DNA from: Pycnococcus provasolii
Taxonomy: Eukaryota > Chlorophyta > Pseudoscourfieldiophyceae > Pseudoscourfieldiales
DNA: 64,000 nucleotides
NCBI GenBank assembly: GCA_049487715.1
Contig: CP150559.1
Span: 372,001-436,000, forward strand
Direction of reading: 5' to 3'
The position numbers were made by a program, and so were the translations under genes. How positions within the stretch are numbered: position 1 is the first letter of the stretch; every line of letters starts with the position of its first letter. The notes below the pieces were generated by a model that was not told where the DNA came from, did not search any database, and was given only the letters and a program-made list of their open reading frames with translations. This document shows positions 19,332 through 29,125 of the stretch, one piece after another.

Positions 19332-19353
19332 GTCCCGAATAAGGTTTTGGACC
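19332..19353 (-). repeat. Right terminal inverted repeat of the small transposon
   Basis: 22 bp, perfect inverted match to 17792-17813; a partial tandem copy of its inner half precedes it at about 19312-19328. Confidence 0.9.
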
Positions 19354-19356
19354 TTA

Positions 19357-19783
19357 CTGTACCACGAAGGGGGCGTTGCAACCACTTCTGGTGCAAGTCC
19401 AGGCTCCTGTGAGGCCGTCCAGGCTCCTATGATAAAGTTACTGGTCCGGCTGTCCGGTGTCCGGCCGAAGGGGAAAATGGGAGAGGCGAATAATAGGGGA
19501 GAGGTACCGGGTACGGGTATCCCCCAAGCATCAGCATGGGTCCATGAGGAAGCAACGGGGGGGGGGGTTCACTTTATGATCGACAACGACGGATCCCCTC
19601 ATGGAAAAGGGAGCCTGATCCTGAGAGAGAGAGCGTTCGGTCCCTGGTAATCCCCTTATCCGCTATCTTTCCAGGGGCGAGAAGGCCTCGGCTTTGCTTT
19701 TCAGCCACGGCGGCGGATTCCCTTTTTTTCCTTCTCCGGCAATCTCCGGCAGTAATTAAAGTTTTGGGAAAGAGGATTGGAGT
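19357..19783. other. Intergenic DNA with short direct repeats
   Basis: Non-coding stretch 3' of the transposon. It holds a short direct repeat (GTCCAGGCTCCT at about 19397 and 19417) and a poly-G run near 19558-19567, then the 5' flank of the next gene. Confidence 0.5.
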
Positions 19784-21124
19784 ATGGCGCCTGCTCCTTC
19801 TCGTCCTTCTCCTCGTTGTTGCAGCAGCAGCCTCCATGCCTGCTACACGCACGCCTCTCTTGTGAGACCGCGCCCTGTAAATCATCCTGTGAGACGACAA
19901 CCCAGCAACTTCCATTTGCTTCCTTATCAGGAGTGCTCATCATTATCATGCTTGGCATCATCGCGGCGCAAGAGGGAATCTGTGCGCATGTACGCGCGAG
20001 GACGCAAAGGTGCGGGATCACTCACGCAGTCCCTCTTGGACGAGGCGATGCAGGAGGAAGAGGCGATCGAAGCGGCGCAAGAAGCGGCACGAGCAAGGGC
20101 GGCGGAGGCACGTGCAGCGAAACTTGGTGACGCAGCAGGGGATGCCAGCGCTGGGGACAACGCAGGTGACGCGGCGAAGATGCTCGACACGGAAGGAGCT
20201 TCGACCGGGTCTGCAGGTATGTCCACGCAAAAAGACGGAGAAGACACACCCAAAGACGCGGAGGGAAGAGAAACAGTTGACGGAGAAGCCAGCGCGGAAG
20301 CCGCCGCAACCGCAGGGCTTGACGCGAAGGTGAAGGCTGCTACCGACGCCGACGACGCGGACGAGGAGGGCGTCGCGGCGACCGGGGCGGAGGCGACGGC
20401 GGGCGAGGCGGCGAGGTCAAGCTTCACGCAGAGCATCGCCGCGAGGCTTCCACCGGCGGTGCGCAATAACCCAGCCCTGCAGGTGGCCTTCGGCCTGCCG
20501 CTCACGGTGCTTGCGGGAACGTTCCTGTGGTCGGTAGGAAAGGTGGTCAGGCACAAATTGTCGCCCAGGACGCGACGCAAGCGGCTCGTTGCGCGAAATC
20601 TCGGCGTCATCGAGAAGCTCAACAAGTACCTTCCAACGCGCCGCGAGGAGCTCACACCGCAGCTCGTGCGCGCGGTGCGCTCGCAGTCCGGGTTCTCGGC
20701 GGAGGAGGTGTTTCGCAAGTACCTGCGATACGTGCTTGACCAGCGCCCCTTTGACACGAACGCCGTCGCGGACATAGTCGCGCTGCGTGATGCCGCAGGA
20801 CTTAACGCTGAGACGACGAGCCGCGCACTCGAGGAATTGTCGCGGCGCATGTACCAGAGTTACGGAGCTCTTATGCTCAAGACGGACGGCATGGGAGCCA
20901 GCGGAGCGCAGCGCAAGGTGACTGGTCGCAACTACTTTCGCAAGATTATGTACCTGTGTGAGCTCAAGGAGCTCCTGCCTCAGGCGTCAGAAAATGGGGA
21001 TGGCGACAGCTCTGAGAGCACTCTGTTCGGACGCAAGCAGCTGCAGGACATGTTCGGTGCGACGGACGACGACGTCGAGGAGGTACGCATGACCAAGGAG
21101 GACGTCGTAGCGGCGGACGTGTAG
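19784..21124 (+). CDS. Probable plastid membrane protein with C-terminal helical domain
   Basis: A 446-aa protein. The first ~70 residues are rich in Ser, Arg and Cys and lack acidic residues (transit-peptide-like). Residues ~80-215 are a low-complexity Ala/Glu/Asp region predicted helical or disordered. One hydrophobic segment, 'LPLTVLAGTFLWSVGKVV' (about residues 243-262), follows 'NNPALQVAFG'. The C-terminal ~180 residues form a conserved-looking helical domain ('RNLGVIEKLNKYLPTRREEL', 'EEVFRKYLRYVLDQRPFDT', 'TGRNYFRKIMYLCELKELL'), similar in style to uncharacterised chloroplast proteins of plants, but I do not recognise a named family. Envelope or thylakoid location is inferred. Confidence 0.7.
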   Translation: MAPAPSRPSPRCCSSSLHACYTHASLVRPRPVNHPVRRQPSNFHLLPYQECSSLSCLASSRRKRESVRMYARGRKGAGSLTQSLLDEAMQEEEAIEAAQEAARARAAEARAAKLGDAAGDASAGDNAGDAAKMLDTEGASTGSAGMSTQKDGEDTPKDAEGRETVDGEASAEAAATAGLDAKVKAATDADDADEEGVAATGAEATAGEAARSSFTQSIAARLPPAVRNNPALQVAFGLPLTVLAGTFLWSVGKVVRHKLSPRTRRKRLVARNLGVIEKLNKYLPTRREELTPQLVRAVRSQSGFSAEEVFRKYLRYVLDQRPFDTNAVADIVALRDAAGLNAETTSRALEELSRRMYQSYGALMLKTDGMGASGAQRKVTGRNYFRKIMYLCELKELLPQASENGDGDSSESTLFGRKQLQDMFGATDDDVEEVRMTKEDVVAADV

Positions 21125-21435
21125 TGGGGATGTGAGAATTTCGACGACGCGAGTAACGATAAAAGGATGACTCCTTCCTCTCTGTTTCCCAAGTCATATA
21201 CAGTTTAAGGTTAGGTTGGTACCGTACGTGCATGGGAAACACTTGTGTGCACAGAGCAGGCGGTCGAAGGTGTATGTTGTCTATGGTGCACGTCTCAAAT
21301 GAAAATGAAAATGAAAATGTGTTTTGTTTTACGAAGTTGTTATAAAAGAAGTAGTTTGTGTAGCCGTTTGTGTCTGCGTCTATCCCCACGCAACGGTCTC
21401 TTTTTGTGTGTTTTTTATGCTGTGCCGTCATCCGC

Positions 21436-22302
21436 TTAGTTGGCGGACTTCTTCTTGGACGACTTGTTGATGAGGCTCTTGTGGATGTGCGGGATGACAC
21501 CACCGCCCGCGATGGTCGCCTTGATGAGCGTGTCGAGCTCCTCGTCTCCGCGGATGGCGAGCTGCAGGTGGCGCGGAGTGATACGCTTCACCTTGAGGTC
21601 CTTCGACGCGTTGCCAGCAAGCTCGAGCACCTCGGCCGTGAGGTACTCGAGGATAGCTGCGGTGTACACAGCGCCCGTTCCGCCGACGCGGCCATTTTGG
21701 ACGACGCGGTTTTTGAGCATACGGTGAATACGGCCGACGGGGAACTGTCACGTGTTCACGTTGTATTTTGTTTTTGAAAATTTGAAATTTTCGTGTGTGG
21801 CATGAGTGTACGTCAGTGCAGTTTTCGTTTCAGTGCTTGTTGTTGGTTAGCTGCAGGACAGAGCTGCACGCAAACACTCCGACGCGCTTCCTTCTTTCGC
21901 CACGTTCTCCCTGTGTTTGCAAGTTTTTCGATATCTCCACCCGCGGTCGTTTTGTTTCGAGGGGTATCCCATCCCACACATGCGTGATAGCTGGTGTGGC
22001 CGCGTGCGCACAAACAAGGCGCGCAGATAGGCAAAGCACAAAGGCGGAGAGGTAGCCCAGTTAAGCCGCTGAGTAGAAAACAAGAAAACACAACAGGTGC
22101 AAGTGTCTGTCCTCCAACTGCTCTCCGCTCCTCCTCAGACAGCAGCACGAGCATGACACAAGAAAAAAGTCAAACAAACACAAATCATACTTACCTGAAG
22201 TCCCGCACGCGCGGATCGCGTCACGGGTTTCTTCTTGTCACCTTTGACCATGGTGCCTTTCGCACCCTTGCCTGCCAATCCTTTCGCGCCCTTGCCTGAC
22301 AT
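21436..22302 (-). CDS. H2A.Z: Histone variant H2A.Z (two exons)
   Basis: Spliced gene: exon 1 is 22302-22195 (36 codons, ends 'SARAGLQ'), exon 2 is 21744-21436; the product is 138 aa. The 450-bp intron (22194-21745) has GTAAGT at its 5' end and CAG at its 3' end, phase 0, and is visibly richer in A/T than the exons. Joined across the intron, the sequence gives the histone-fold start 'AGLQ'/'FPVGRIHR' followed by the H2A.Z-specific '[19 protein letters not shown]', '[20 protein letters not shown]', '[15 protein letters not shown]'. H2A.Z replaces H2A in promoter-flanking nucleosomes. The basic Gly/Lys/Ala N-terminal tail is typical. This is the only convincingly spliced gene in the window. Confidence 0.97.
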
Positions 22303-23743
22303 ACTGCTTAACTTAACTGAACTTTAAGGAAATACGAAAAATGAAAAGGGAAAATGAAGAATGAAGAGTGAAGAGGCGAGAAGTGTAAGGGCACACAACG
22401 CACAACACAACACAACAAACACGCTTGCTTTGCTTTGCTTTGAACGTCGCGATTCAAATTCGAAGTTCGCACAAACAAACGTACAGTACGTCTGCATTCT
22501 GCATTGCCTCTTGTCTCTTCCTCCCGCATTCATTCCATTCACGCATTCCTTCCTTCCTCTTGCAGTGGGCAGTGGGCTCAGTCTACCTTACACGTGCATC
22601 ACGTCTTCAACGTGCATCTCTGGTCGTGCATCACGTCTTCCTCGTGCTGCTCCTCATTCCTCAACGTGCATCTCTCGCGAGGCTCATGCTGGTCGTGCTG
22701 CTCATGCTGGTCGACGGGTTCAAAGCTGGTCGTGCTACTCATGCTGGTCGTGCTGCTCATGCGGCCTAGTTGGAATCGACGACCAAATACACGGAATCCG
22801 AACCAACTTGTGTTTCTTGCAACGGCTACCTTACCTTTAAAATTATTTGTTTTCTTCTCATCGATGTGGTTGTAAAGGTAGACTATTTTGTACCGTAAAC
22901 TTTACTTTACATGCGAACCTTGGGTTGCACTTTGAGGCCCTCCCCCAAGGTGCCCCGTTCTCTCTTCAACAGTTCAACGGCTAGTTGAGGAACGAGCACG
23001 TGATTGGGATCCCGTCTCGTCGTCGTTGATGCCCTTCTTCGTGGTGGTTGTGAGGTGAAGATCATCCCGTTTCCCTCCCTCTACACAGTCCACACTCAGT
23101 TCACCTTCTCAGTTCTCACGGTTGAATCGAGATGACCACCCTCCTGTAGGAAGCCTACTATACTTCCTTGTGTCAAGACGGCACCTACCAACTACAAGGC
23201 TAAACTTTGCGACTCACCTTTACGGTACAGTATCTTACAGGGAACCTATGCAAAAAAACTTGGGGCAAAGTTTGGGGGCTGCATCGACTTGCCGAAGTTC
23301 AACTTGGGCAATTTGCATAGGTTGTAGTTTGGGTAGAACACGGCGAGTTTTGCCCAAAAAGGCAAACTTGGCCGTTTTTTCGGAAAACTTTTGGCAAAGT
23401 AACTTCTCCAGGGGAACATGAGAAGTTCCCCGGCAAACTTTGGCAAAAGTTTTTTGCCAAAGTTTGCAGGATTGGTTGGTCGGGGAATTTGGTCGGGGGA
23501 GAAATTCCCCCATGGAACGCCCCCTTTCTGTTTTCTTTCCGTTAGCGAAATACTCAGTAGTTCTTAGTTATGTACCTTTATAAGCGAATTGTGTGACGAG
23601 CCTTCAGGACTTACCTGTGTACCTTACTACGACGCCACTGCAAATGACACACACGTCGGCTGTCTGTAAAATTCTTAACGTAGCTTTTCGAGGAACCAAC
23701 CTTTGTTTTGTAGTACTAACTAATATATTTCTTCTTTACAAGG
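22303..23743. other. 1.4-kb gene-free region with degenerate repeats and hairpins
   Basis: No supported ORF. Contains degenerate tandem copies of GTGCTGCTCATGCTGGTC and GTGCATCACGTCTTC motifs at about 22595-22765, and a cluster of self-complementary sequence at 23236-23510. Confidence 0.6.
23411..23467. repeat. Two adjacent hairpins, one with a perfect 16-bp stem
   Basis: 23433-23448 pairs perfectly with 23452-23467 across a 3-nt loop (arms built from GCAAACTTTGGC). Just before it, 23411-23417 (GGGGAAC) pairs with 23425-23431 (GTTCCCC). Confidence 0.85.
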
Positions 23744-26700
23744 TCAAGAGTCCATGGAAGACGGAAGGGCGCCTCGCGTCCAGGGGAACGAGCTTACTCC
23801 ACCACCACCGCCACCACCGCCACCACCACCACCACCACGAGAGGTGGACAGCGATGCCACCGAAGGCACAATGCCGCTCGTCTGCGTTAGACTCGCGTCG
23901 AGCTCTTCGTCGAAGTCCTCCATGTCCTCCACCGTCAAGTCGTCAGCCTTCGTCGACTTGCCCTTCTTCTTCCGCGACGAAGGTGACAGAGCATCCTCCT
24001 GTGCACCCTCCTTTTTCTTCTTGGTTGTGGACTCGTTCTTCTTTGTCGTCTCAGCAGCCTGCTGATCGAGAACAGCCGCGGTAGCCACGGACAACTCGTC
24101 AGGTTTCAAACTCGCTCGTTTTCGACGATTCTCAGCTTCCGCGAGGATCGACGCGCGACGCTTCTCAGCCTCAGCAACATTCTTCGCAAGAATCTCCTCA
24201 GCACGCGCTCTCTGCGACGCAGCGCGCGAAGGACGGCGAGGGGAATCATCGCCGTCAATTGCCAATGGCCCGCTTTCCACCGGCTTCGTGAAAGTGACGC
24301 CACCCTCGTTCTTCGATGCCATCTTTTCCTGAAGCGTGAGCGCGGCACGCGCACTTGCAAGCTCCTCACCTAGGGTCCATGGCTCTGCATTTGCCACAGC
24401 GCTAGCCTCCGCAATTTCAATCTGCATCTCAAGCGACGGTGGACCGCGAGTCGAAGCTTGGTCCTTCTGTGAAACACCTGGATGCGAGCGAGCACCGGCG
24501 AAGCTAGACTTTTCGCCACGGTATCCCCAAACCAGACTCGCTGCCGTTGGAGCGGGAGGAAGCACCTTGAGGCTTTGCGGAGTCTCCACATCGCTCTGCG
24601 TCGAACTCGCGAATGGCGGCGCGGCAGCAGCAGTCCCCGAAGTTTGGGGTTGCTTGCGAATACCCATGCAAGACGAACGAGGGGGAAGGCGCATGCACGC
24701 CACAGCAGTCACCACTGCTGATAAGCCTACGAGGATCGAGGCAATTGACAGCACCATCCACGCTTCCAGGCCAAACACGCGTGCCACGCGAGCGGCAGTA
24801 GGCGGCGGCGGTGGAGCCAACGGCGATGCTATTGAATTCGCCGCGAGTCCCATCTCCACGGCAGCGCCGTAATCGGATACAAGCCTTTTCGATAGAGCTG
24901 CGGGTCCGTGCGATGCCTCTGCGTCGCCATACGCAGTCATGCGAGCAAAGGCCACTGTGGGGCCATACCGTACATCCCATGGTGTTGCCCGTCCGAGTAC
25001 GCCGCCTGTCGAGCGGAGAAGAAGCGGAGAAGACAGGCTCGTGAGCCAGGCCGAACGCTCCGGAGTGTTCATGCCAAGTTGTTCCACCCAAGCACGGTAG
25101 AATGCGCCGCCAAACCCAGCAATCTCATCCGCCAGGGCACCAGTCACAAGATTTCCCACCGCCTCAATTGTACGACGCGAATTAGAAGCTGCCGAATCAC
25201 CGGCACGCGCGGATGCGGCCGCGGAACAGAGGAAGCGCTGAAGTGCCACGGAAGCGTGCGACAATTCATATGCTGCAGCAACGTAGCCCTCTGCGACGCG
25301 ATCGGAATCCACCATGCCAGCTTCGTCGCGAAGGCTGGCACCTTTCATGCGCTTGTACGCGTAGATGGCCGCCTCGACGAAGGCAGTCTCAGACGCAAGC
25401 CCAGCTGTGCGGAATCCGCTTGGTCCATCGGCACCGATAAATCCGGCGGCATTGCGCACGACACGAGCACTTCCCTCCACGGCGGCAGTAAATGTATCGG
25501 CACGCCGCACGGCACGCGCTGCCCTGGATGCTGCCAAGGTGCCATTCGCCGTAGGGCTCCACACTGCCGCAAAGCGTGGTGCATAGCCATACAGCAGGCT
25601 TGATATTAGCGCGAATTGAACGTAAGTGCAGCCTTCGATGGCGACATAGTTCCAAGCGCGTGTGTCTGCCAGGGGACCATTCAATTCGTCCGCACGTCGA
25701 AGTAACGTAAGCGGTGTTAGCAAGCCGCCAATCACGACGTTGGTGAGATGTGGTGACGACGGACCCCCTGCCTGGCGCAGCGTATCGATAATCGTGGCGT
25801 CACGTGCTCGAGTAGCTCTCTCCTGATTGAGGCTCTGCATGGTGATGTTCGAGCTCGTAGAAGCTTCGTTTACCGCGCGAGACCGGTTTGCTGGCATAAC
25901 GAGATGGCCCACAGCAATGCTAAGCGTTGTCAGCGCATCGACAGTTTGGTGTAGTGGAGGATGGGCATCGAGCGGTCCGAATCGGAAAGCGGTCGCATTC
26001 GAGCGATGCAGCGTCTTGCAATCCAGCGACGCAGCGTCTGCGCGCAGCGTCGATGCATACGCGCTTGACGCCACGCGCAGACGGAAGTGTGGCTGTACAC
26101 GGCGATCGAAAGAGCCTTCGACGAAGTCCATCGGTGCACGGGCGTCTCGATACGGACGCGCATTCGACACATCGCCGTATCCCGGGGCGTGCCGAATTGC
26201 AACAAAGCCTACACCGTCAGTCGAACCATGGGCCTCCTTGGCATAACTCATCGCAGCCTGCGAAGAAGGAACGGCACCCCACGAATCGTCGTCGAATCCA
26301 CCATCGCCGTCGCCGTCGAGGTATGCAAAACAATTCGCTAACGCGAGGCCGCAAGCTAGTGCATTCGAAGATACCACACCTTGGCTGATCAGTGGCTTGG
26401 CTGGTGCCGGTGGCGGAGGAGGCGGTGGGCTTGGCGGAGGGCTTGGTAGTCCCGGTGGCGGTGGGGGGCTTGGTGGAGGAAAAGGGGGCGGAGAGAAGAG
26501 CGCGCACTGATGCTCTGGGCCAGGTCCGGCTGACGGCACAAGCTCCGACATCGCATCGAAGGAAGCTGGACAGTGATATACATCGGATGTGATGAGGGAA
26601 TCGACGGGTGGCCATAGCACGCAGTCATGCGAGTCCATGCAGAAGATTTCGGAGCAGCTTGTCCCGCGCACTCCGAGATGGCAGTCGCATCGCGAGGCGT

Positions 26701-29125
26701 CGTCGTCCGACGATGAAGGTGGCGGCGATGGTGCCAAAGGTGGTTGCAATGGTGGAGGTGGTGGAGATTGTATATACGTGAAAGGTTCTGGTGGTGGTGG
26801 TGATTGCACGGAGTTTGGCAGCGGTGGTGGCGGCGGTGGCGACAGAAATGTGCCTTCCTCTTCCACGATCTCCTCATAGTATGCAGGATTATAGGATGCA
26901 CACGTTCCGCCTCCCTCGCCACACCCAAGCGGACATGCTAGTCGGTGTGCGTCGACGAGTGGCATATTCGCCGAGATGTACACTTCATCACGATCATCGT
27001 TTCCTGGATTGGATACACCAAACTCGTTCGAGCCACCACCAGTGCTTGCGATGGCAGAGAGCTTCTGTACAACATCTCTAGCCTTGCGCTGATTCGTATG
27101 GTCCACCAGCATAGGGCAAGGACCCAAAAACGCTCCTTCGTTGAAGCCAAGTGGCGCCATGTCGACGAGCTCGAGTGGTGGACAGTTAACCCACTGGCCC
27201 TGCTGTTCGAGGGAATCGGCATACGATGGTACATTCGGAGCATGCACAAAAATCTCTGCCGACTCTGCATGAAAGATTGCGTCCTCGCCCAGGGTTGTAC
27301 GTAACATGCGGCTCACAATGCACGTGGGTGATTGTGCACCACCATCACACAGCGCCGCAGATCCCACGACTCGAATACGCTGTCCAGTGCGCCTGACACG
27401 GTGGCATCCGCCTCGAATTGACGCGGTGCCAGGAAGCTGGACTGTATTGATCCCCACTTGACGCTCGCGTGAGTTATGAAGTGGCAGGCACATGCCAATA
27501 GCCCCTCCATCGCCGCCTCCGAAGCTCCAGCCAAGATGAGCGTAGTTTTGACTTGCATTTAGACTGTACATGGCGTCGTCGGGTGTGAATTCACACGAGC
27601 GGTAGGGAACGAGGCGAGCTTGCTTGCACGCTCCACCACCTTCGTTATCTGCACATGCAGTTGCAAGAACACCTCTGTAGTCTGGCGCGCACTCTGTGTC
27701 ACTCGGCGTTACACCGTCGACCCATTTCCTTGCAAAGGCATGTCGATCAACGGGTGTCGCCTGCAGACGCCCGGACCCGTACTTGATTCTCGGCAACGGA
27801 GGGACCTCTTCACCTCGTACTGGGCTGTTTGTCCAGTCAGCAAATGCACAGCCGCGCGCGAACCCGTATGGCGGTCGTGACGGTTGCGTATGCTCCACTC
27901 GTGAACCAGCGACGTACCAGCCGGTGTCGTTCAGCAGTGCATGCGTGAGGCTTGATATTTCCGCAGGAGGTTCCGCACCTCCTACGGCGGTCGCCTTCGC
28001 CGACCCAGCGAGCACGCCCACGGATGCTTCGCCATCCACCTCAAGGTTTTCTGTCAGCACATCGCCGTAGACGAGATGTGCAGGCCACCGCAGAGACGCT
28101 CCACCGCTCACGGCGAGCGGAAGGCGCGCAAGAGTCGTGCACTGGAAGTGCGTCTTTGCGCGCGCTATAATCGTGGGCGTGGCAATCGTCCAGGCGTACC
28201 GCGTTCCAATGAGTATCCTCGTCACGCTTGGATGTGGACCACGCTTTCCGGTGCTCCGTGGTGTTCCATCGAACGCATCGCGCCAGCGAACGACGAGCGG
28301 CAGATCTGCCGCCAAGATTGACAGGAGCGCGGCGATCGCGCCATTTGCGGCGGCTGCGCGCGCGCGAGCGAGCGCGGGCCCTCCCGCGCCAGGTTGCGGG
28401 TACCGGTCGAACAGAGCCGGATAGCACACGTCGAGAGCCGCGGCAGTGGGACGGCCTGTCGTGGGCGCAAATGCGCACGCGCCACCGGAAGCAAAGGCTG
28501 ACGTGCACGTCTGGCTGCTGCTTGCATTTGGAAATCCGACGACGCGAACGTGCACGGCGATGTGCGCGTTGGGCGCCTTGCTTCCAAGGGGCAGCATGTT
28601 GCACTTCAAGGGATTGTCTGCTCTGCACTGCTCGGCGGCGGCGAGGTAGTCTTCGTGTATGCCAGACACCGTCCCGCACGTCCCCACGGCGTCGTACCTC
28701 GTGCACACGGTCGCAGTAGTCGCGTTTTGTTGTACTAGTTCTCCAGGCTTTGCGAATCCGACGGTGACTTGCTCCGCGCACGTGCGCGGCACTCCCGAAT
28801 ATGTCGCGCTGGCATCGCTGACTTGTTCGCCGTTTTCGTACGTCTGTCTGACTCGAACGATTTGCTGAGTGCGCATCAGCGCAAGCGGCAGGATGCGTCC
28901 GAAGAGTTCTTTCTCGTTTGTTTGCGACAAACTTGCCGTCGTGGGAGTTGGAAGCGCGCCGTCCGCGATGAGTGATATTTGAAGCGGTTGCGAGTTTGTA
29001 AGGTCATCAGCCAGCACGCCCACGAGACTGACTACTGTCGCGAGTAGGCTTAGTCCGAGTATGCAACAACAACTATGCCATTGACGTCGTGCATACTTTG
29101 TAACTCGTCTTCGTCGCAGCACCAT
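23744..29125 (-). CDS. Giant single-pass membrane protein with a zinc-site-less leishmanolysin (M8) ectodomain
   Basis: A 1793-aa protein. The ATG at 29125 precedes a basic/hydrophobic signal ('SCCCILGLSLLATVVSLVGVLA'); upstream frame is AT-rich and rejected. Residues ~100-650 follow the leishmanolysin/gametolysin fold: 'HFQCTTLARLPLAV', 'WPAHLVYGD' (third zinc-His position), 'SLTHALLNDTGWYVAG' and a Cys-rich C-domain. Where M8 enzymes have HExxH, this protein has 'NGAIAALLSIL' (about residues 258-268), so both histidines and the glutamate are absent. Then come an EGF-like Cys cluster, two Pro/Ser-rich hydroxyproline-type hinges (about 760-805 and 880-910), a ~550-residue unrecognised ectodomain, one transmembrane helix (about 1460-1482) and a 310-residue cytosolic tail that ends in a charged segment and poly-Gly. 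A cell-surface or vacuolar adhesive or scaffold role is inferred. Confidence 0.85.
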   Translation of the reverse strand: MVLRRRRVTKYARRQWHSCCCILGLSLLATVVSLVGVLADDLTNSQPLQISLIADGALPTPTTASLSQTNEKELFGRILPLALMRTQQIVRVRQTYENGEQVSDASATYSGVPRTCAEQVTVGFAKPGELVQQNATTATVCTRYDAVGTCGTVSGIHEDYLAAAEQCRADNPLKCNMLPLGSKAPNAHIAVHVRVVGFPNASSSQTCTSAFASGGACAFAPTTGRPTAAALDVCYPALFDRYPQPGAGGPALARARAAAANGAIAALLSILAADLPLVVRWRDAFDGTPRSTGKRGPHPSVTRILIGTRYAWTIATPTIIARAKTHFQCTTLARLPLAVSGGASLRWPAHLVYGDVLTENLEVDGEASVGVLAGSAKATAVGGAEPPAEISSLTHALLNDTGWYVAGSRVEHTQPSRPPYGFARGCAFADWTNSPVRGEEVPPLPRIKYGSGRLQATPVDRHAFARKWVDGVTPSDTECAPDYRGVLATACADNEGGGACKQARLVPYRSCEFTPDDAMYSLNASQNYAHLGWSFGGGDGGAIGMCLPLHNSRERQVGINTVQLPGTASIRGGCHRVRRTGQRIRVVGSAALCDGGAQSPTCIVSRMLRTTLGEDAIFHAESAEIFVHAPNVPSYADSLEQQGQWVNCPPLELVDMAPLGFNEGAFLGPCPMLVDHTNQRKARDVVQKLSAIASTGGGSNEFGVSNPGNDDRDEVYISANMPLVDAHRLACPLGCGEGGGTCASYNPAYYEEIVEEEGTFLSPPPPPPLPNSVQSPPPPEPFTYIQSPPPPPLQPPLAPSPPPSSSDDDASRCDCHLGVRGTSCSEIFCMDSHDCVLWPPVDSLITSDVYHCPASFDAMSELVPSAGPGPEHQCALFSPPPFPPPSPPPPPGLPSPPPSPPPPPPPAPAKPLISQGVVSSNALACGLALANCFAYLDGDGDGGFDDDSWGAVPSSQAAMSYAKEAHGSTDGVGFVAIRHAPGYGDVSNARPYRDARAPMDFVEGSFDRRVQPHFRLRVASSAYASTLRADAASLDCKTLHRSNATAFRFGPLDAHPPLHQTVDALTTLSIAVGHLVMPANRSRAVNEASTSSNITMQSLNQERATRARDATIIDTLRQAGGPSSPHLTNVVIGGLLTPLTLLRRADELNGPLADTRAWNYVAIEGCTYVQFALISSLLYGYAPRFAAVWSPTANGTLAASRAARAVRRADTFTAAVEGSARVVRNAAGFIGADGPSGFRTAGLASETAFVEAAIYAYKRMKGASLRDEAGMVDSDRVAEGYVAAAYELSHASVALQRFLCSAAASARAGDSAASNSRRTIEAVGNLVTGALADEIAGFGGAFYRAWVEQLGMNTPERSAWLTSLSSPLLLRSTGGVLGRATPWDVRYGPTVAFARMTAYGDAEASHGPAALSKRLVSDYGAAVEMGLAANSIASPLAPPPPPTAARVARVFGLEAWMVLSIASILVGLSAVVTAVACMRLPPRSSCMGIRKQPQTSGTAAAAPPFASSTQSDVETPQSLKVLPPAPTAASLVWGYRGEKSSFAGARSHPGVSQKDQASTRGPPSLEMQIEIAEASAVANAEPWTLGEELASARAALTLQEKMASKNEGGVTFTKPVESGPLAIDGDDSPRRPSRAASQRARAEEILAKNVAEAEKRRASILAEAENRRKRASLKPDELSVATAAVLDQQAAETTKKNESTTKKKKEGAQEDALSPSSRKKKGKSTKADDLTVEDMEDFDEELDASLTQTSGIVPSVASLSTSRGGGGGGGGGGGGGVSSFPWTRGALPSSMDS

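Larger units (their letters stand above)
17791..19353. mobile_element. Small class II transposon with 22-bp perfect terminal inverted repeats
   Basis: A 22-bp sequence at 17792-17813 (core CCTTATTCGGGAC) is repeated exactly in inverted orientation at 19332-19353. Extra copies of the core lie just inside each end: 17990-18003 on the left and 19312-19325 on the right. TTA flanks both ends (17788-17790 and 19354-19356; one T intervenes on the left), consistent with a 3-bp TTA target duplication as in PIF/Harbinger elements. The interior carries a minus-strand ORF interrupted by frameshifts and no recognisable transposase, so the element looks non-autonomous or decayed. Superfamily is an inference from the TTA only. 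Confidence 0.8.
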
